From Plectrocnemia conspersa (lineage: Eukaryota > Arthropoda > Insecta > Trichoptera > Polycentropodidae), in assembly GCA_009617715.1 (NCBI GenBank), contig VTFK01000191.1, positions 434,001 through 498,000 on the forward strand: DNA of 64,000 nucleotides. The letters run 5' to 3'. Made by a program: the position numbers and the translations under genes. Position 1 is the stretch's first letter. Each line of letters begins with the position of its first letter. Of the stretch, positions 25,880 through 35,999 are shown in pieces. The notes beneath the pieces are model-generated. The model saw only the letters and a program-made list of their open reading frames with translations. It was not told the DNA's origin and made no database searches.

Positions 25880-26950
25880 TACATATAAACACAGGCCGTC
25901 TGGATGCTGGAAAGTTTTGATTATCATTGCTTTGTCACACACGTGTGACCTCGGGCCAATTTACTTATAACAATTATTGTTTTGTGCGGAAGCCAAAAAG
26001 CCCAAACAAGGGCGTAGGGACACTCTAATTAAATTATTTGACTAAATTAGATAGCAAGGCCTTTTCATTTAATTATAACAGTGCCTGATTTTGTATACGT
26101 ATCGGTATACAATTTTAATGAAATCTGATATTGTCATTGTATATATTTGGAAACTACTTATATTTTTTGTAATAAAAAATGATAATTAATCTGAAAATGT
26201 AATATTATTTGAGCTTCTCCAAAATTAATATACTAAGATAATAATATTTAACGGAAATTTTTGTATGTAGTCCTACATATAAATTTAGAAAAATCGTCAA
26301 TTAGACAAACCAACTCTCGATATAAAACGTCATTTAAACAAAATATATTTTAAATGCGTCTTAAGACTCAATTGTTTTTTTTAACAATAACATTATTGTT
26401 ATTCAGTTATAATTTTAATAAAATACATATTTTTCCTCAATCAAAATAGGTAAAAAAGATTATTCATATCAGTAGAAAATAAAATTATTTATGGTGGCCA
26501 TTCGAATAAATAACTAAAAATTTGCTTTCGCGAATAGGTGCGGATTTTTCTAGAAACATACTAAAGAGAGCGTTTTTTTATTTGACCCAATTGTTCAAAA
26601 TAAACATGTTCACCATTCGTCAAAGCTTCAGTCATCAATCATATAAATAGGCTATTCGCGAACAACATTATCCGGACATTAACACTCCTTTCAACATTTT
26701 ATTTCGGACCACTATTTCAACGACCTGCTATTGATTTATTTGGTCAAGATGTATTATTTTGTACAAAACACAAAATATTCACATGGTCCTAAAACCCGAA
26801 ACTACAATTATTTTATTTATATGAAAACTTCCTACTACTTGCAAATTTGTTATTTAATGCTATTCAAAAGTTAATACAATAAACTGTTTTTTTTTTTAAT
26901 TATTACATTATTATAAAACTATAAAAATAATGTTAAATTAAAATATGGTA
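25880..26950. other. Intron sequence with a short balanced patch
   Basis: The patch at 25890-26030 includes CACACACGTGTGACC, an E-box palindrome (CACGTG), and is otherwise unremarkable. The rest is AT-rich with no gene. Confidence 0.35.
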
Positions 26951-26978
26951 TTAATTTTTAACAAATAATAATTTTACA

Positions 26979-27242
26979 TTGCATTTTAGATATTTGCTTA
27001 TACTATTATATGAAACAGTATATGTAGATAAAATAACAATTTTAATTGAGGGTGTTCATAACGGCGCAGGACAAAATAGCGTCAAAAAAAGCGCAGCGTT
27101 AACAGTGCAAAAAATCGGTGCCACGTCAAAATTGCGTAACGCATATATAAAAAAACATGAAAACAAAAATATAAAACATTTAACACAGGGCGAATGTATA
27201 CGAAAAATAATTGCTGATGATATATTAATATATGTAGAATAA
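26979..27242 (+). pseudogene. Unrecognised coding-like frame, probably relic
   Basis: An open frame of up to 87 codons. From about residue 22 the composition looks protein-like: HNGAGQNSVKKSAALTVQKI, then RNAYIKKHENKNIKHLTQGE and CIRKIIADDIL. The N-terminal part (MHFRYLLILLYETV) looks like chance AT-rich sequence. There is no promoter, intron or family match I can recall. It lies about 500 bp before a Helitron-like fragment, so it may be part of the same mobile element. Confidence 0.3.
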
Positions 27243-27762
27243 AAAGAGTATTAAAAAATTATTAACGTTATGATAATAGTAATTAAATAGAAATAAACGT
27301 AAAAAACATCAATAATAGTTTTTTTTAGTAATGGCTGGAGCTTTAAAGATAAGTTAATGCATTTGATATGTATATTATTAAACATAGTAATTTACGTTAG
27401 TATAATACTATAAAGAAGAAAAATCGAATATGATCGATAAGAAAATAAACAAAACAAAAAAAGGAATCTCGTGATGAGGTATTATGTTTTATATGTAATA
27501 AAAATTAAATAATAGAAATAATGAAGATAAGTATATATAATAGATAAATATACAGATTTTATCTAATAATACAATTTAATACCGTACACTATTCAGCGGG
27601 TATTATCTATACCATAAAAAAAAAAATTATGTCCGTTTGTTTGTCACAAGAACTCCTCACAAGCAATGAACAGAAGCGACGTGATATTTGCACGTCATTT
27701 TATATTCTGTTTCTAGGGCAACTACGCTATTTTCAACTTTTATTTATTAAATACAATCCCAT

Positions 27763-27843
27763 GCAACTGAAATACGTGCTAATGAAACCACTGAAGAAAC
27801 TGAACAACGATACATTGACGACCGATTACGTGCTACTAAATAA
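27763..27843 (+). pseudogene. Helitron-like N-terminal coding scrap
   Basis: The plus-strand frame reads ATEIRANETTEETEQRY followed by IDDRLRATK and a stop. The pattern R-A-N-E-T-x-E-E-x-x-x-R-x-x-D-R-L-R-A is the repeated basic/acidic segment often found at the N-terminus of Helitron-type helicase proteins in arthropods. Nothing of the Rep or helicase domain is preserved nearby. Identification is from the motif pattern alone. Confidence 0.45.
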
Positions 27844-28559
27844 ATTTGTAATAACATGATAAAAGTAATTAAAATTAATAAAACATGGGTTTGAATATAT
27901 TTTGGGCGAAGCTAAATATAAATATCAATGGTAAAATATAAATCTTAAATTACGTAATATTATATTTACATTATATGCATATTGTTGCTTAATTTGAATT
28001 TTCGATGAAAATTTATAAATTAGTTGAAAATATATAAATTTATAGCTTAAATATACAAAGCATGTTTCTTTTTTCATTTTTCCTTGAACTTTATCAAAGG
28101 AATAATTGTTAAAATATTATTTAATAAATAATTTATATTTTTACTTTACATAATTTGCTTTAAAATTGTTTCTTTTTTTATATAGAAATATTAAGAACAT
28201 ATGGTATAAAAATCGCCAAAATTATGAATCAAATTATATAGAACTAATAATTTTCATGTGGTTATGTGTGATCAAACGTCTTTCCTTACCGCTCTTTTAG
28301 TTTATGTCATTATATTACTTGATACAAGTAAACAAAAGTGTGGGGATTTCAAACAAATGAAAATTAATATCAGTTCATTTTGAAAGTAGGCCTAACATTG
28401 AAAGAGAGATCTCGGAATTAAACAATCGCATTATTAATTGGAAATATTTCATGGACTACATAATAGCACATCCGTCCCGAGATATTAATTATCTATAAGT
28501 ACCGGAAAAAATTAGGATTTTGTGTGGAACACTCTACCCTGCTCAAAATAAAATTATCG

Positions 28560-28830
28560 CCGAAAGTTACCATCTTGAAGTATAATTTTTAAGACGTTAC
28601 ACCTTTTGTGGGTGTGTTCAAGAAGCGATGCAATTGACCTGCCATCTGCGATTCATTAAAACTGTGTCAAACCAGCCGTATAAAAGATGTGACACACGGA
28701 CGGACAGAGAAAAAGAGAAGCTTGATACTCAGAGGCTAAGATCAGATCGTCTAGCACCATTACAAAAGATCACAGTCGACAATGATTCAATTCGACACTC
28801 CAGCAAAGTCTGATACTACCTGATAGCAGC
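28560..28830 (+). promoter_or_regulatory. GC-richer block with TATA box (CCGTATAAAAGATG)
   Basis: A balanced 250-bp block in an AT-rich setting holds a good TATA element at about 28677-28686. A 61-codon open frame overlaps it but shows no domain. It may be an LTR remnant or an alternative promoter; its orientation is opposite to the secreted gene. Confidence 0.25.
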
Positions 28831-28904
28831 GTTTACAATTTCATATATATGTGGTAATTGATAAATTCTTATAAAAAAAATTGTTACCATAATTTCCAGT
28901 GTTT

Positions 28905-28945
28905 ATTTTGACTGCAAAATCACACCCCTTCGGCCAAAAACCCAA
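28905..28945. repeat. Short dispersed repeat end, copy A
   Basis: CTGCAAAATCACACCCCTTCGG and the following AAAACCCA recur, with small changes, at 37793-37832. Only about 35 bp are shared, so this is probably the conserved terminus of an older element. Confidence 0.4.
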
Positions 28946-29244
28946 AAAAAGAATGAATTTAATATTTCGGAATTCCTATTTTTAGAAATAGTTGCAAAAC
29001 TGCAGTTTTTTTTATCTTTTTCAGTATGTATTTTATCAGAAAATGCTGGGTCACTCTTTAAAAAAAATGTTTTTATAGAATCTGTTATTTGCTCAATGAA
29101 GCAAATTGTTTTTGGAGCTTTTAAAAAATAAACAATAATGAGAAACATGAAAATTAAAACATTTGCTGATTGTATAAAATAACTGAGGAAACGTATGAAA
29201 AACACAGTATTTGGTGATGTATAATAGTTTGTATTGTAGCGGAC

Positions 29245-29460
29245 GGTGAAGGCGTCATGGTACGCTTAGTGAAACTTCACGCCAGAACATCAGTTGTGCA
29301 TCGCTTACAAAATAATCAAACTCTCAGATCATGTTCTAGGCGAAATTATCAATGTCCATTCACCCGTGAAAAAAATTATTTGTAGTGAAACTGAAAATAT
29401 GTTTTAGTCTATGCGGTAAACAGAGTGAGAAAATTTGTGGCAATATTTAAAATATCATTC
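29245..29460 (-). repeat. Dispersed repeat, inverse partner of 49100-49300
   Basis: Read on the minus strand, AGCGATGCACAACTGATG and TTCTGGCGTGAAG align with AGCGATGCATAATTGGTG and TTCTGGCGTGAGAAG at about 49227-49263. Further out, TATTGCCACAAATT is shared too, so homology covers roughly 200 bp. No coding content is seen. The family is unnamed here. Confidence 0.55.
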
Positions 29461-29678
29461 ACTAAAAAGATGTTCATCTAAAAAAATATGACATAGGTGA
29501 TGAACCAGCACGGAAACTAAATTTATTATTAAAAGAATAGCTAAAGAATATAAGCAGAATGAGCAGAAATTTTAGAGCGACTCGAAATTAGAATTTTATT
29601 TAGAACCATCCGAATCCTTATCAATTGTATGAATGATGATGAGACACGACGCAATAAAAATTTTGTTAATGGTATTTA

Positions 29679-29714
29679 ATATAATATATACATATATAAA
29701 TGTATATATTATAT
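29679..29714. repeat. Perfect 15-bp AT hairpin
   Basis: ATATAATATATACAT, six-base loop, then its reverse complement. It is just upstream of exon 1 donor-side intron sequence. With only A/T and a few C/G, chance is more plausible than for the GC-containing hairpins. Confidence 0.7.
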
Positions 29715-29813
29715 AAAAATGCAAATTAAGTTTTCCGAATAAAAATCATGTTATTAATACTTGTAAGGTAAAATTTCATGTGAGGAAATAATAGTTTAGA
29801 AAATATGACTTAC

Positions 29814-29889
29814 CGGTGGAGACCAGCTGTATAATCAGCGCCATCGCCAACAATCCCACGACAACGCCAAAGTGTCCGAAGCGATCCAT
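29814..29889 (-). CDS. Exon 1 of a secreted-protein gene: start codon and signal peptide
   Basis: The minus strand reads ATG at 29889 and stays open for 25 codons plus one base, ending at an excellent donor (G|GTAAGT, GT at 29813-29812). The peptide begins MDRFGHF and then has a hydrophobic run, about residues 8-23 (VVVGLLAMALIIQLV), typical of a signal peptide. The start has a good context, with G at -3 and G at +4. The final single G joins the first two bases of exon 2 (CC) to give Ala. The resulting Ser-Thr-Ala before Pro fits the -3/-1 rule for signal peptidase cleavage. The exon is much GC-richer than its surroundings. I do not recognise the protein. The signal-peptide reading is strong; the link to exon 2 is an inference from phase and orientation. 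Confidence 0.78.
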
Positions 29890-30180
29890 GTCGCCGATTG
29901 TTGTGCAGTATTTATATGTAGTATAAATATATTTTTTTATCTCTTCTCAAGACACAACGTCACACTTTTCCACAGCAGGCACACTCGCCCACTAATCTCA
30001 CGGAAGCGTGAGTGCTTTCACAAATCACTTGTTTCACGGCGAGACAATCGAAAGCTTTTAAGACTCGTTTGCACACTTGGCCAGAACAATCCATTAATAC
30101 TTGTTTGCAGACATTAGCCCCGGCGAACACTTTTTAATCAACTTTGTCCGATAGTTTCCTGTGGGCAAATATATATTTCT
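29890..30180 (-). promoter_or_regulatory. Probable promoter and 5'UTR of the secreted-protein gene
   Basis: Directly upstream of the start codon is a block of about 290 bp that is GC-richer than the flanks. Read on the minus strand it has a TATA-like run (AAATATATATTTGCC, about 30163-30177). If used, it would start transcription near 30140 and give a 5'UTR of roughly 250 nt. A second TATAAATA lies about 20 nt before the ATG, too close to be the main promoter. The 5'UTR contains a short hairpin-capable piece (CACGCTTCCGTG, about 29998-30010). The assignment rests on position and composition only. Confidence 0.35.
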
Positions 30181-30891
30181 CTAAAGTACCGCCGATTCGA
30201 TTCGATGGCAAATAATATGATCGCGAATTGGATAATTCATAAATCTGCATTTTATGGGATGGATTGAAAGCTTATTAACTCCCATTAGAATGTTAAAAAA
30301 CCATCGATGTGAAAAGACTTGTTCAAAATATGTTTTTAAGTGGTAGCGGTTTAATTTGTAAAAAATCAAATTTTGTCGAATCCACGCGATTCGCAAAACG
30401 CAGACGCGGCTCTTAATTAAAATGTCTTTGAACTAAATCTGTGCCCTAATTATATTAATTGAATTAAAATTTATAAAAGTGAACTTAATTATATCAACTA
30501 ATATATACTAATTAATTGTACACAAAATCGGGTTAATTAATTTTATACAATTGATAAGTTAATTAATAACATAATTAGTAATATTTTTTAAATTGCAATA
30601 TTAAAATGAAATATAATAGATTTAGTGTATTTAGGACTGCCTAGACGTTCATTTATTATTAGTATTTTTCTGTATAATATGAGTCATTCTTAAACTAATG
30701 TGTATTTTATTTGTATTATAACTTACTATTCCAATTCATTTAAGTGAGAAACACTTTATTTTTGCAAATACTATGATGTCAAGTTGTTATCTAAAGGTCG
30801 AATAAATCCTAAGGGATTAAGGAACAATACCATAAACTATGTAACGGGAAGCCATTCATCAAGTTGCCTTTACAGAAAAATTAGACAGAGC

Positions 30892-30927
30892 CATAAATAA
30901 TAAATTAAATATAATTTATTATTTATG
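30892..30927. repeat. Perfect 16-bp AT hairpin
   Basis: CATAAATAATAAATTA, loop aata, then the exact reverse complement. Confidence 0.75.
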
Positions 30928-31362
30928 AAACCTCATATTTATTATTTACGAAGACTACAAAAATACGAAGAATCATACAATACAAGAAGAGTATTATTAA
31001 TTTTCGAGGAAAACAACTCGTGAATTTAATTTACAAGCTGTTTAGGAATGTACTTTTGGTTAAACACAGTCATATTATCTGGCAAATATTGGTCAGCAAT
31101 GCGAGGTATTGTTTTATAAAAATATGTTTTTTCCTGTGTTAAACGCATAAATAATATTAAAAAAAAAATAAGTAATAAAAGTCAAAGACATTTATTTTAG
31201 CATCCAATCAATAGGTATCACTATGCTCAACTCAACTCGATTTTATTTTAATAATTCACCCGTGAGATATGGAAAATCTAAAATGTGATGATCGATGATT
31301 ATAATAAACAAGAATTACCTATTCTGATCTCCCATACACAATTGTGACACACCACGGTTTAT

Positions 31363-31381
31363 ATGGGATTCGAACCCATAA
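31363..31381 (-). repeat. T-arm-like fragment of a tRNA or SINE
   Basis: The minus strand reads TATGGGTTCGAATCCCATA, a perfect T-arm with the universal TTCGAAT loop. No D-arm, anticodon arm or acceptor stem can be built around it. It is a fragment, most likely from a tRNA-derived SINE. Confidence 0.4.
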
Positions 31382-31616
31382 GTATTATTCACTGAATTAT
31401 TCACGTGCTGATTATATACAACAGATGCAAATATCATTGCAGAAGCGTTACAATATAATACAAATTTAGACATGTAATGAATACATATTTTATTTTCATA
31501 ACATATGTTCATTTGTTTAATCTAAATATTCAAAATATGCTTTTATTATATTATATATTAAACAGCATAATGAAGTCTGTATTTTTTACAGTAAAGCGCA
31601 AAATAAAAAAATGGAC

Positions 31617-31970
31617 CTATATTAAAGAATAGGAAACGAAGGCCTGACATACGTTACGCCGATTCGAGAATGCATCCAATAATCGGGTCTTTAGAGGAAT
31701 CCAATAAACAAACGCTCCTCGCCTTCGCAATATCGCACCGGACATAAAGTATGTCGAACAAAGTGCTATGCCAACATCTAGTCTAGGCCAAAAACCATCG
31801 GTTTTGCTGTTCAATTCTGGAAACGGCTTACTTGCACTTTTGCCACGTCTTTCTAGGGTATCGATGAAATCACTGTAGGCATCGAAAGATGAGACCCTCG
31901 TGGCTTGGAGGGCTTCCGGAGACTTTTGAGAACGACGGGAACAAAAAGCCCCTTCGGAGGAGTGGACCAG
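31617..31970 (-). pseudogene. Unrecognised coding-like stretch on the minus strand
   Basis: One minus-strand frame stays open from about 31970 to a stop near 31617, more than 110 codons in an AT-rich region. The upstream part looks protein-like: SPEALQATRVSSFDAYSDFI, then LERRGKSASKPFPEL and KTDGFWPRLDVG. The C-terminal part (FVYWIPLKTRLLDAFSNRRN) is also plausible. No methionine start with context or clean splice borders are seen, and I recall no matching family. It could be an unrecognised exon of a minus-strand gene upstream of the secreted gene, a relic, or a GC-rich island open by chance. Confidence 0.35.
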
Positions 31971-32149
31971 CCGAGGACAAAGAGAAAAAAATTGAGAGCG
32001 AATATCGAAATTACACTAGAATGGCGTCGAGAGGAAAGGCGTCGTGGAAAATTGAATTGGAGTCGTGTTATTTTAATTTAAGACTCAATTCGCTCTCTTC
32101 GACTTTCTCTTTTTCCATATATAAAATATTCTATCTCGTTATTTGTTAG

Positions 32150-33990
32150 CTCTGAAATTATGCGGCGACATGAGAATTTGTTTAAGATTCGGCGATGGAT
32201 GAATGAGTATCGTTAATTTATTTATTGAATGGGATATTGTTCAAATTCAATGCTTCTCTACTGCTTAAATTTCGATCTTATGAGAATTTAAAATACGCTA
32301 AATATATATACTTATCTACTCAAATATAAATTCATTTACAAGTGCAAATTTGCAATATTAATACACGAAGTCAAAAATTATTTTTAGCATAATCATTTAT
32401 ATATTTATTAAGTATAGTTATAGAAACAAATCGCATATACATGGTTGAAAATCAATATTTCACATTTCTCTTAAAGTTTTATTATGTTCTTTTTTAGTAA
32501 AAATTAAAAGTTGAATTAAAAGAAGTAGTAGCATAATTTCGATTAATTCACAGCTGCATTCAAAGCAGGTAGTGATAACAAGGGCAGATAATTATTGTTT
32601 TACAATACATGTTTTATGATCAAATATAATAATACTTATATTAAAAGATTTGTTTCCGACTTCCTTGAACATCTGCTGGTTGTAAAAAAATAAAATTTCA
32701 AGGTACAATGATTTATTAATTATTTTTTAATTTAAAGCCTATGGCAAGAATTGGTTCGGATAAATGAAACAAAAGTCAATTGTTTCATGTAAATGCTATA
32801 TAATTCATACAAGAGGATGTTGTATATTTTGCAAAACACGAGAGAAAATGTGTAATAGAGAGCGATCTTTAATCTTTAATTAAACATGCATTAAATATTT
32901 TAGTTTAGGGGCCCGGTCTTTATACCGTAAGACTCGATTTTTATTAAAAAAAAATAATAATTGTTTTTTAAATGTAAATTAATGTTTTAAAAACTTTTTA
33001 CATACGACATTTTTGCAAAATTTTGACACTTTTGATTTTTACATTGGCCGTCATTTTGTAAAAAAAAATATTTTTTTTTTCATACAGAACGTATAGGGGG
33101 GTGCTCGGTAGTTCTATACGATACTAAAAATTGAATTTGTAATCTTTAAAACCAAGCGGTTAAGAGCGTTAACTCTTCTGAAAGTCTCAAAATGGCTCGT
33201 ATGGGGGTCTGATTGAACTGATACATCGCTTGTTTTGCAGCAAAAAAATATATTTTTTTATATTTTATTTAGATGAAGTTTAGGCTGTTAAACGTTTCAT
33301 ACATAGCGATCTCTTCGTTAAAATTTAAACCTACTAAGTTACAAGTGTTTAAGTTTTTATACTTGTCGCCATTTTGCAAAAATTGACACATTGGATTTTG
33401 CTAACAAACTTATACAGGTACTCAAAAATTCTATACTGTCACCAAAATTCAACTTTAAATATGTATATAATAATATTTAATAGAATTCTTTTATGCACTT
33501 GTATGATTGAATTAATGTTACATCTTTCTTATGCATATTTTTTCATATGCACAAAATTCCATAGAATTATTGAGTATTATTGCAAAATTTGGATTTATTT
33601 CTTATCGCTTGAAAAGTGAAAAACATTGAGAAAAATGCTAATACGGCAAATTTGCATTGAACAAAAAAGTCTTGGTTTGATTAATTTGGGCTGTAAATCA
33701 AAAAGTTCGCTAAAATAATTGTAACTTTTTTAATTTAATTATTTTGTAAAACAAATTTCTTATTATTTACACTTCTCTGTCAAAACTTATCATAGCTGCA
33801 AATATTATGTAGAATACAATGGAGAAACTATTACACCTATATATTTCCCAATAAAACTTTTATACTTCAGTGTTTCACCACAGTGGTCACCACCCTCGGT
33901 AAATGAAGACATGCTTGTTATATATGTTGATAACAATAAATAAATCCAGTCAATTTAAAACCATTCACGAAAATATGTAATGCTATTTTA
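32150..33990. other. AT-rich intergenic stretch with a degenerate internal duplication
   Basis: Segments at about 33000-33130 and 33350-33440 resemble each other: each has a CCATTTTG/GTCATTTTG, a TTGACAC and a TTCTATAC in order. This suggests an old tandem duplication of roughly 350 bp. No gene is seen. Confidence 0.3.
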
Positions 33991-34028
33991 TAATTTTTCA
34001 ATAGAGGCTTAATACGTGTAAGGAAATA

Positions 34029-34620
34029 TTGAGAACTTCTCAATCCAAACAATCATCTAGAAAAAACCCTATACCTAGATTAGAAAGAAACCAACCTGAA
34101 CCTTCATTGAATTTAGTATATAATAAAATTACAAATTTCAAAATTAATAAGGCACTAATAAATGGAGTAGAAGACTTTCAGTGCTTAGGAAATATGTCAG
34201 TCAATAAAAAAATGGCAGTCGTTACACAGGTGTATGAATGTGATATTTGAGAAGAAGAAAAAAGACTTAGAGAATAATATTTGGACACCGAAAACGAGAA
34301 TTAAACGTAATGAATAACAAGCTGAAGAAGCTGACTAAGCATGAAAAATATACCAAATTTTATAAATCACAAATAACTAAGATGGGCAGGTCACGTAGAA
34401 ATAATTCACGCATTTAGAAAAAAAAGCATTAACACCCCTAAAACATTAACAAACATAAAGCACAGTAAACTCGGATTAGGGGATGGCTCAAAAAGATAAA
34501 AAATCGAGAACATTAGTAAAATATCTTGACTGATGGAAAAAGACATGAAAAAATTGTAGAGCTCAAAAAAAGATAAAGAAGATTTATAAAAGTTAGTTAA
34601 TAGATAATTTTAAGTGCTAT
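34029..34620 (+). pseudogene. Non-LTR retrotransposon relic (C-terminal end of reverse transcriptase ORF)
   Basis: Two landmarks occur in order. The first is VEDFQCLGNMSVN (about 34167-34205), which fits the F-x-Y/C-L-G-x-x-V thumb motif. The second, in another frame, is LRWAGHVE at 34377-34400, the hallmark sequence near the C-terminus of many insect non-LTR endonuclease/reverse-transcriptase ORFs. Between and after them the frame is broken by stops and shifts. The catalytic YADD block is not present. It is a truncated, dead fragment, as is usual for 5'-truncated copies. Confidence 0.65.
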
Positions 34621-35560
34621 ATTGTGAAACCTTGAGACGTATAGTTAAACAAACAAGTTTTAAAATTATGCAGCACAAAAAGATATCTGACAAATATGGT
34701 ATCTTATTTTTTCAAACTATTATATAATAATCCGTCAGTTATTTGCGTCTTCTATAACACTTTAGTTCTTTTGAATCAGGATCTATAATTTAGAATCCCT
34801 GAATAACCAAAAATTTAAAAAAAGGTTCTTGAGATAATTTTGTAAGAGAATATGAGGTTTTTATCCTTCCTTGTATTCCAGCGCCTTTTTAGGAGCATTG
34901 GAATAAGATTGTATGTCATTAATAATTTCCTCAAACTATTAAAAGATACTGTCGACTATTAAATTCGAAATTCGAGTTTAAGGTTCCGGAATCACGATCG
35001 CGTCATCTTTTGATGCCCGTTAGAGCCAGGACGTCCGCATTAACCGACGCACCTGTGGCTTTCGCCATCCAGCTCCTTAATACACTGATATTGCACATTG
35101 ATATATTTAATTCTAGCTACGAAGAGCTGGTCCAGCTCGCAACATTTAATTTTATATTTTTTTGATAATGATTATAATTATATTATATTATATAATATAG
35201 AGATCGCTAAATGTCAATTTAGTTTTATTTTTCCCGTTCCTCCACTAGGTCTATTATACTAGGCACTATAAACTTTTCACATTTACTCTGTTTAAAAATA
35301 CTAATTAAACATAGTGTACACCGTAATTCGGAAAATAATGATATCCACAAAGAAAAATGTTTATAGAAATATAATAATTTATTTTTTGATGTTATATACT
35401 ATATGTGTATTATAATTTATACAATTCGTATTCCAAACAATTCATCAAAGCTTAAATTAATTACACAAATATAAAACAGGGGCAAAAAATACAAAATAAT
35501 GACTTTCATTTTTATTGGAGTTATCACTCGAAAGTAACAAACATCAAAAGGGAAAAACAC
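34621..35560. other. AT-rich intergenic sequence with a short balanced patch
   Basis: A patch at 34980-35080 (GATCGCGTCATC...CGACGCACC) is GC-richer but has no recognisable structure. Nothing else is seen. Confidence 0.3.
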
Positions 35561-35569
35561 AATGGCCGT

Positions 35570-35940
35570 CCTTAATGTCACTTTTTGCCCCCATTCAAAT
35601 GCAAATCTCGGCGAGTTCCTTCGCCCCGAGGATGAAACATTGTAGATTTAAAAAAATGAAAGCTTTTCTCTTGTGCCAAAAGTAAAAGATTTACGCAAAA
35701 CGTGACCCTTTTTTTACCGTTCAAGTCGCAGGCCGATGTGATATAAAAAAGATCATTCTTGACGGCTAAAGGGCTAATTCGATTTGACGGAACCAAATGT
35801 CGGGTCGAATTTGAAACGTGCACGAATACAAGCTAATTAATCCCGAAAACCGATGAGGCGCGACCAGAGGGCTAATCAAGTAAGGGTCAAAAAGTGACCC
35901 TTGTCTCTATCCTCGCAAGAATAAACGTCAAACCAAATGA
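35570..35940. other. Balanced-composition island, candidate regulatory element
   Basis: The island contains a palindrome GGGTCAAAAAGTGACCC (about 35884-35900) resembling paired nuclear-receptor half-sites (GGTCA / TGACC with a 5-bp spacer). An 81-codon minus frame overlaps but shows no domain. Interpretation as a regulatory block is an inference. Confidence 0.3.
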
Positions 35941-35999
35941 TGTATTACCAACCTTGGATGACACGTTTTTAAAAAAAGTGATTTATCAAAAATAAAAAT

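Larger units (their letters stand above)
10699..29813 (-). other. Intron 1 (phase 1) of the secreted-protein gene
   Basis: The intron runs from donor GTAAGT at 29813 to acceptor TTTTCAG ending at 10699, about 19.1 kb. A long first intron after a signal-peptide exon is common in insect developmental and neuroendocrine genes. I looked for an additional minus-strand exon with phase 1 at both ends and found none convincing. The nearest candidate, at about 15640-15790, lacks a pyrimidine tract and would end in the wrong phase. The intron holds several transposon relics and hairpins listed separately. Confidence 0.6.

Noticed and set aside
31340..31440. Possible tRNA gene on the minus strand
   Set aside because: Only the T-arm is present; no acceptor stem, D-arm or anticodon stem can be formed.
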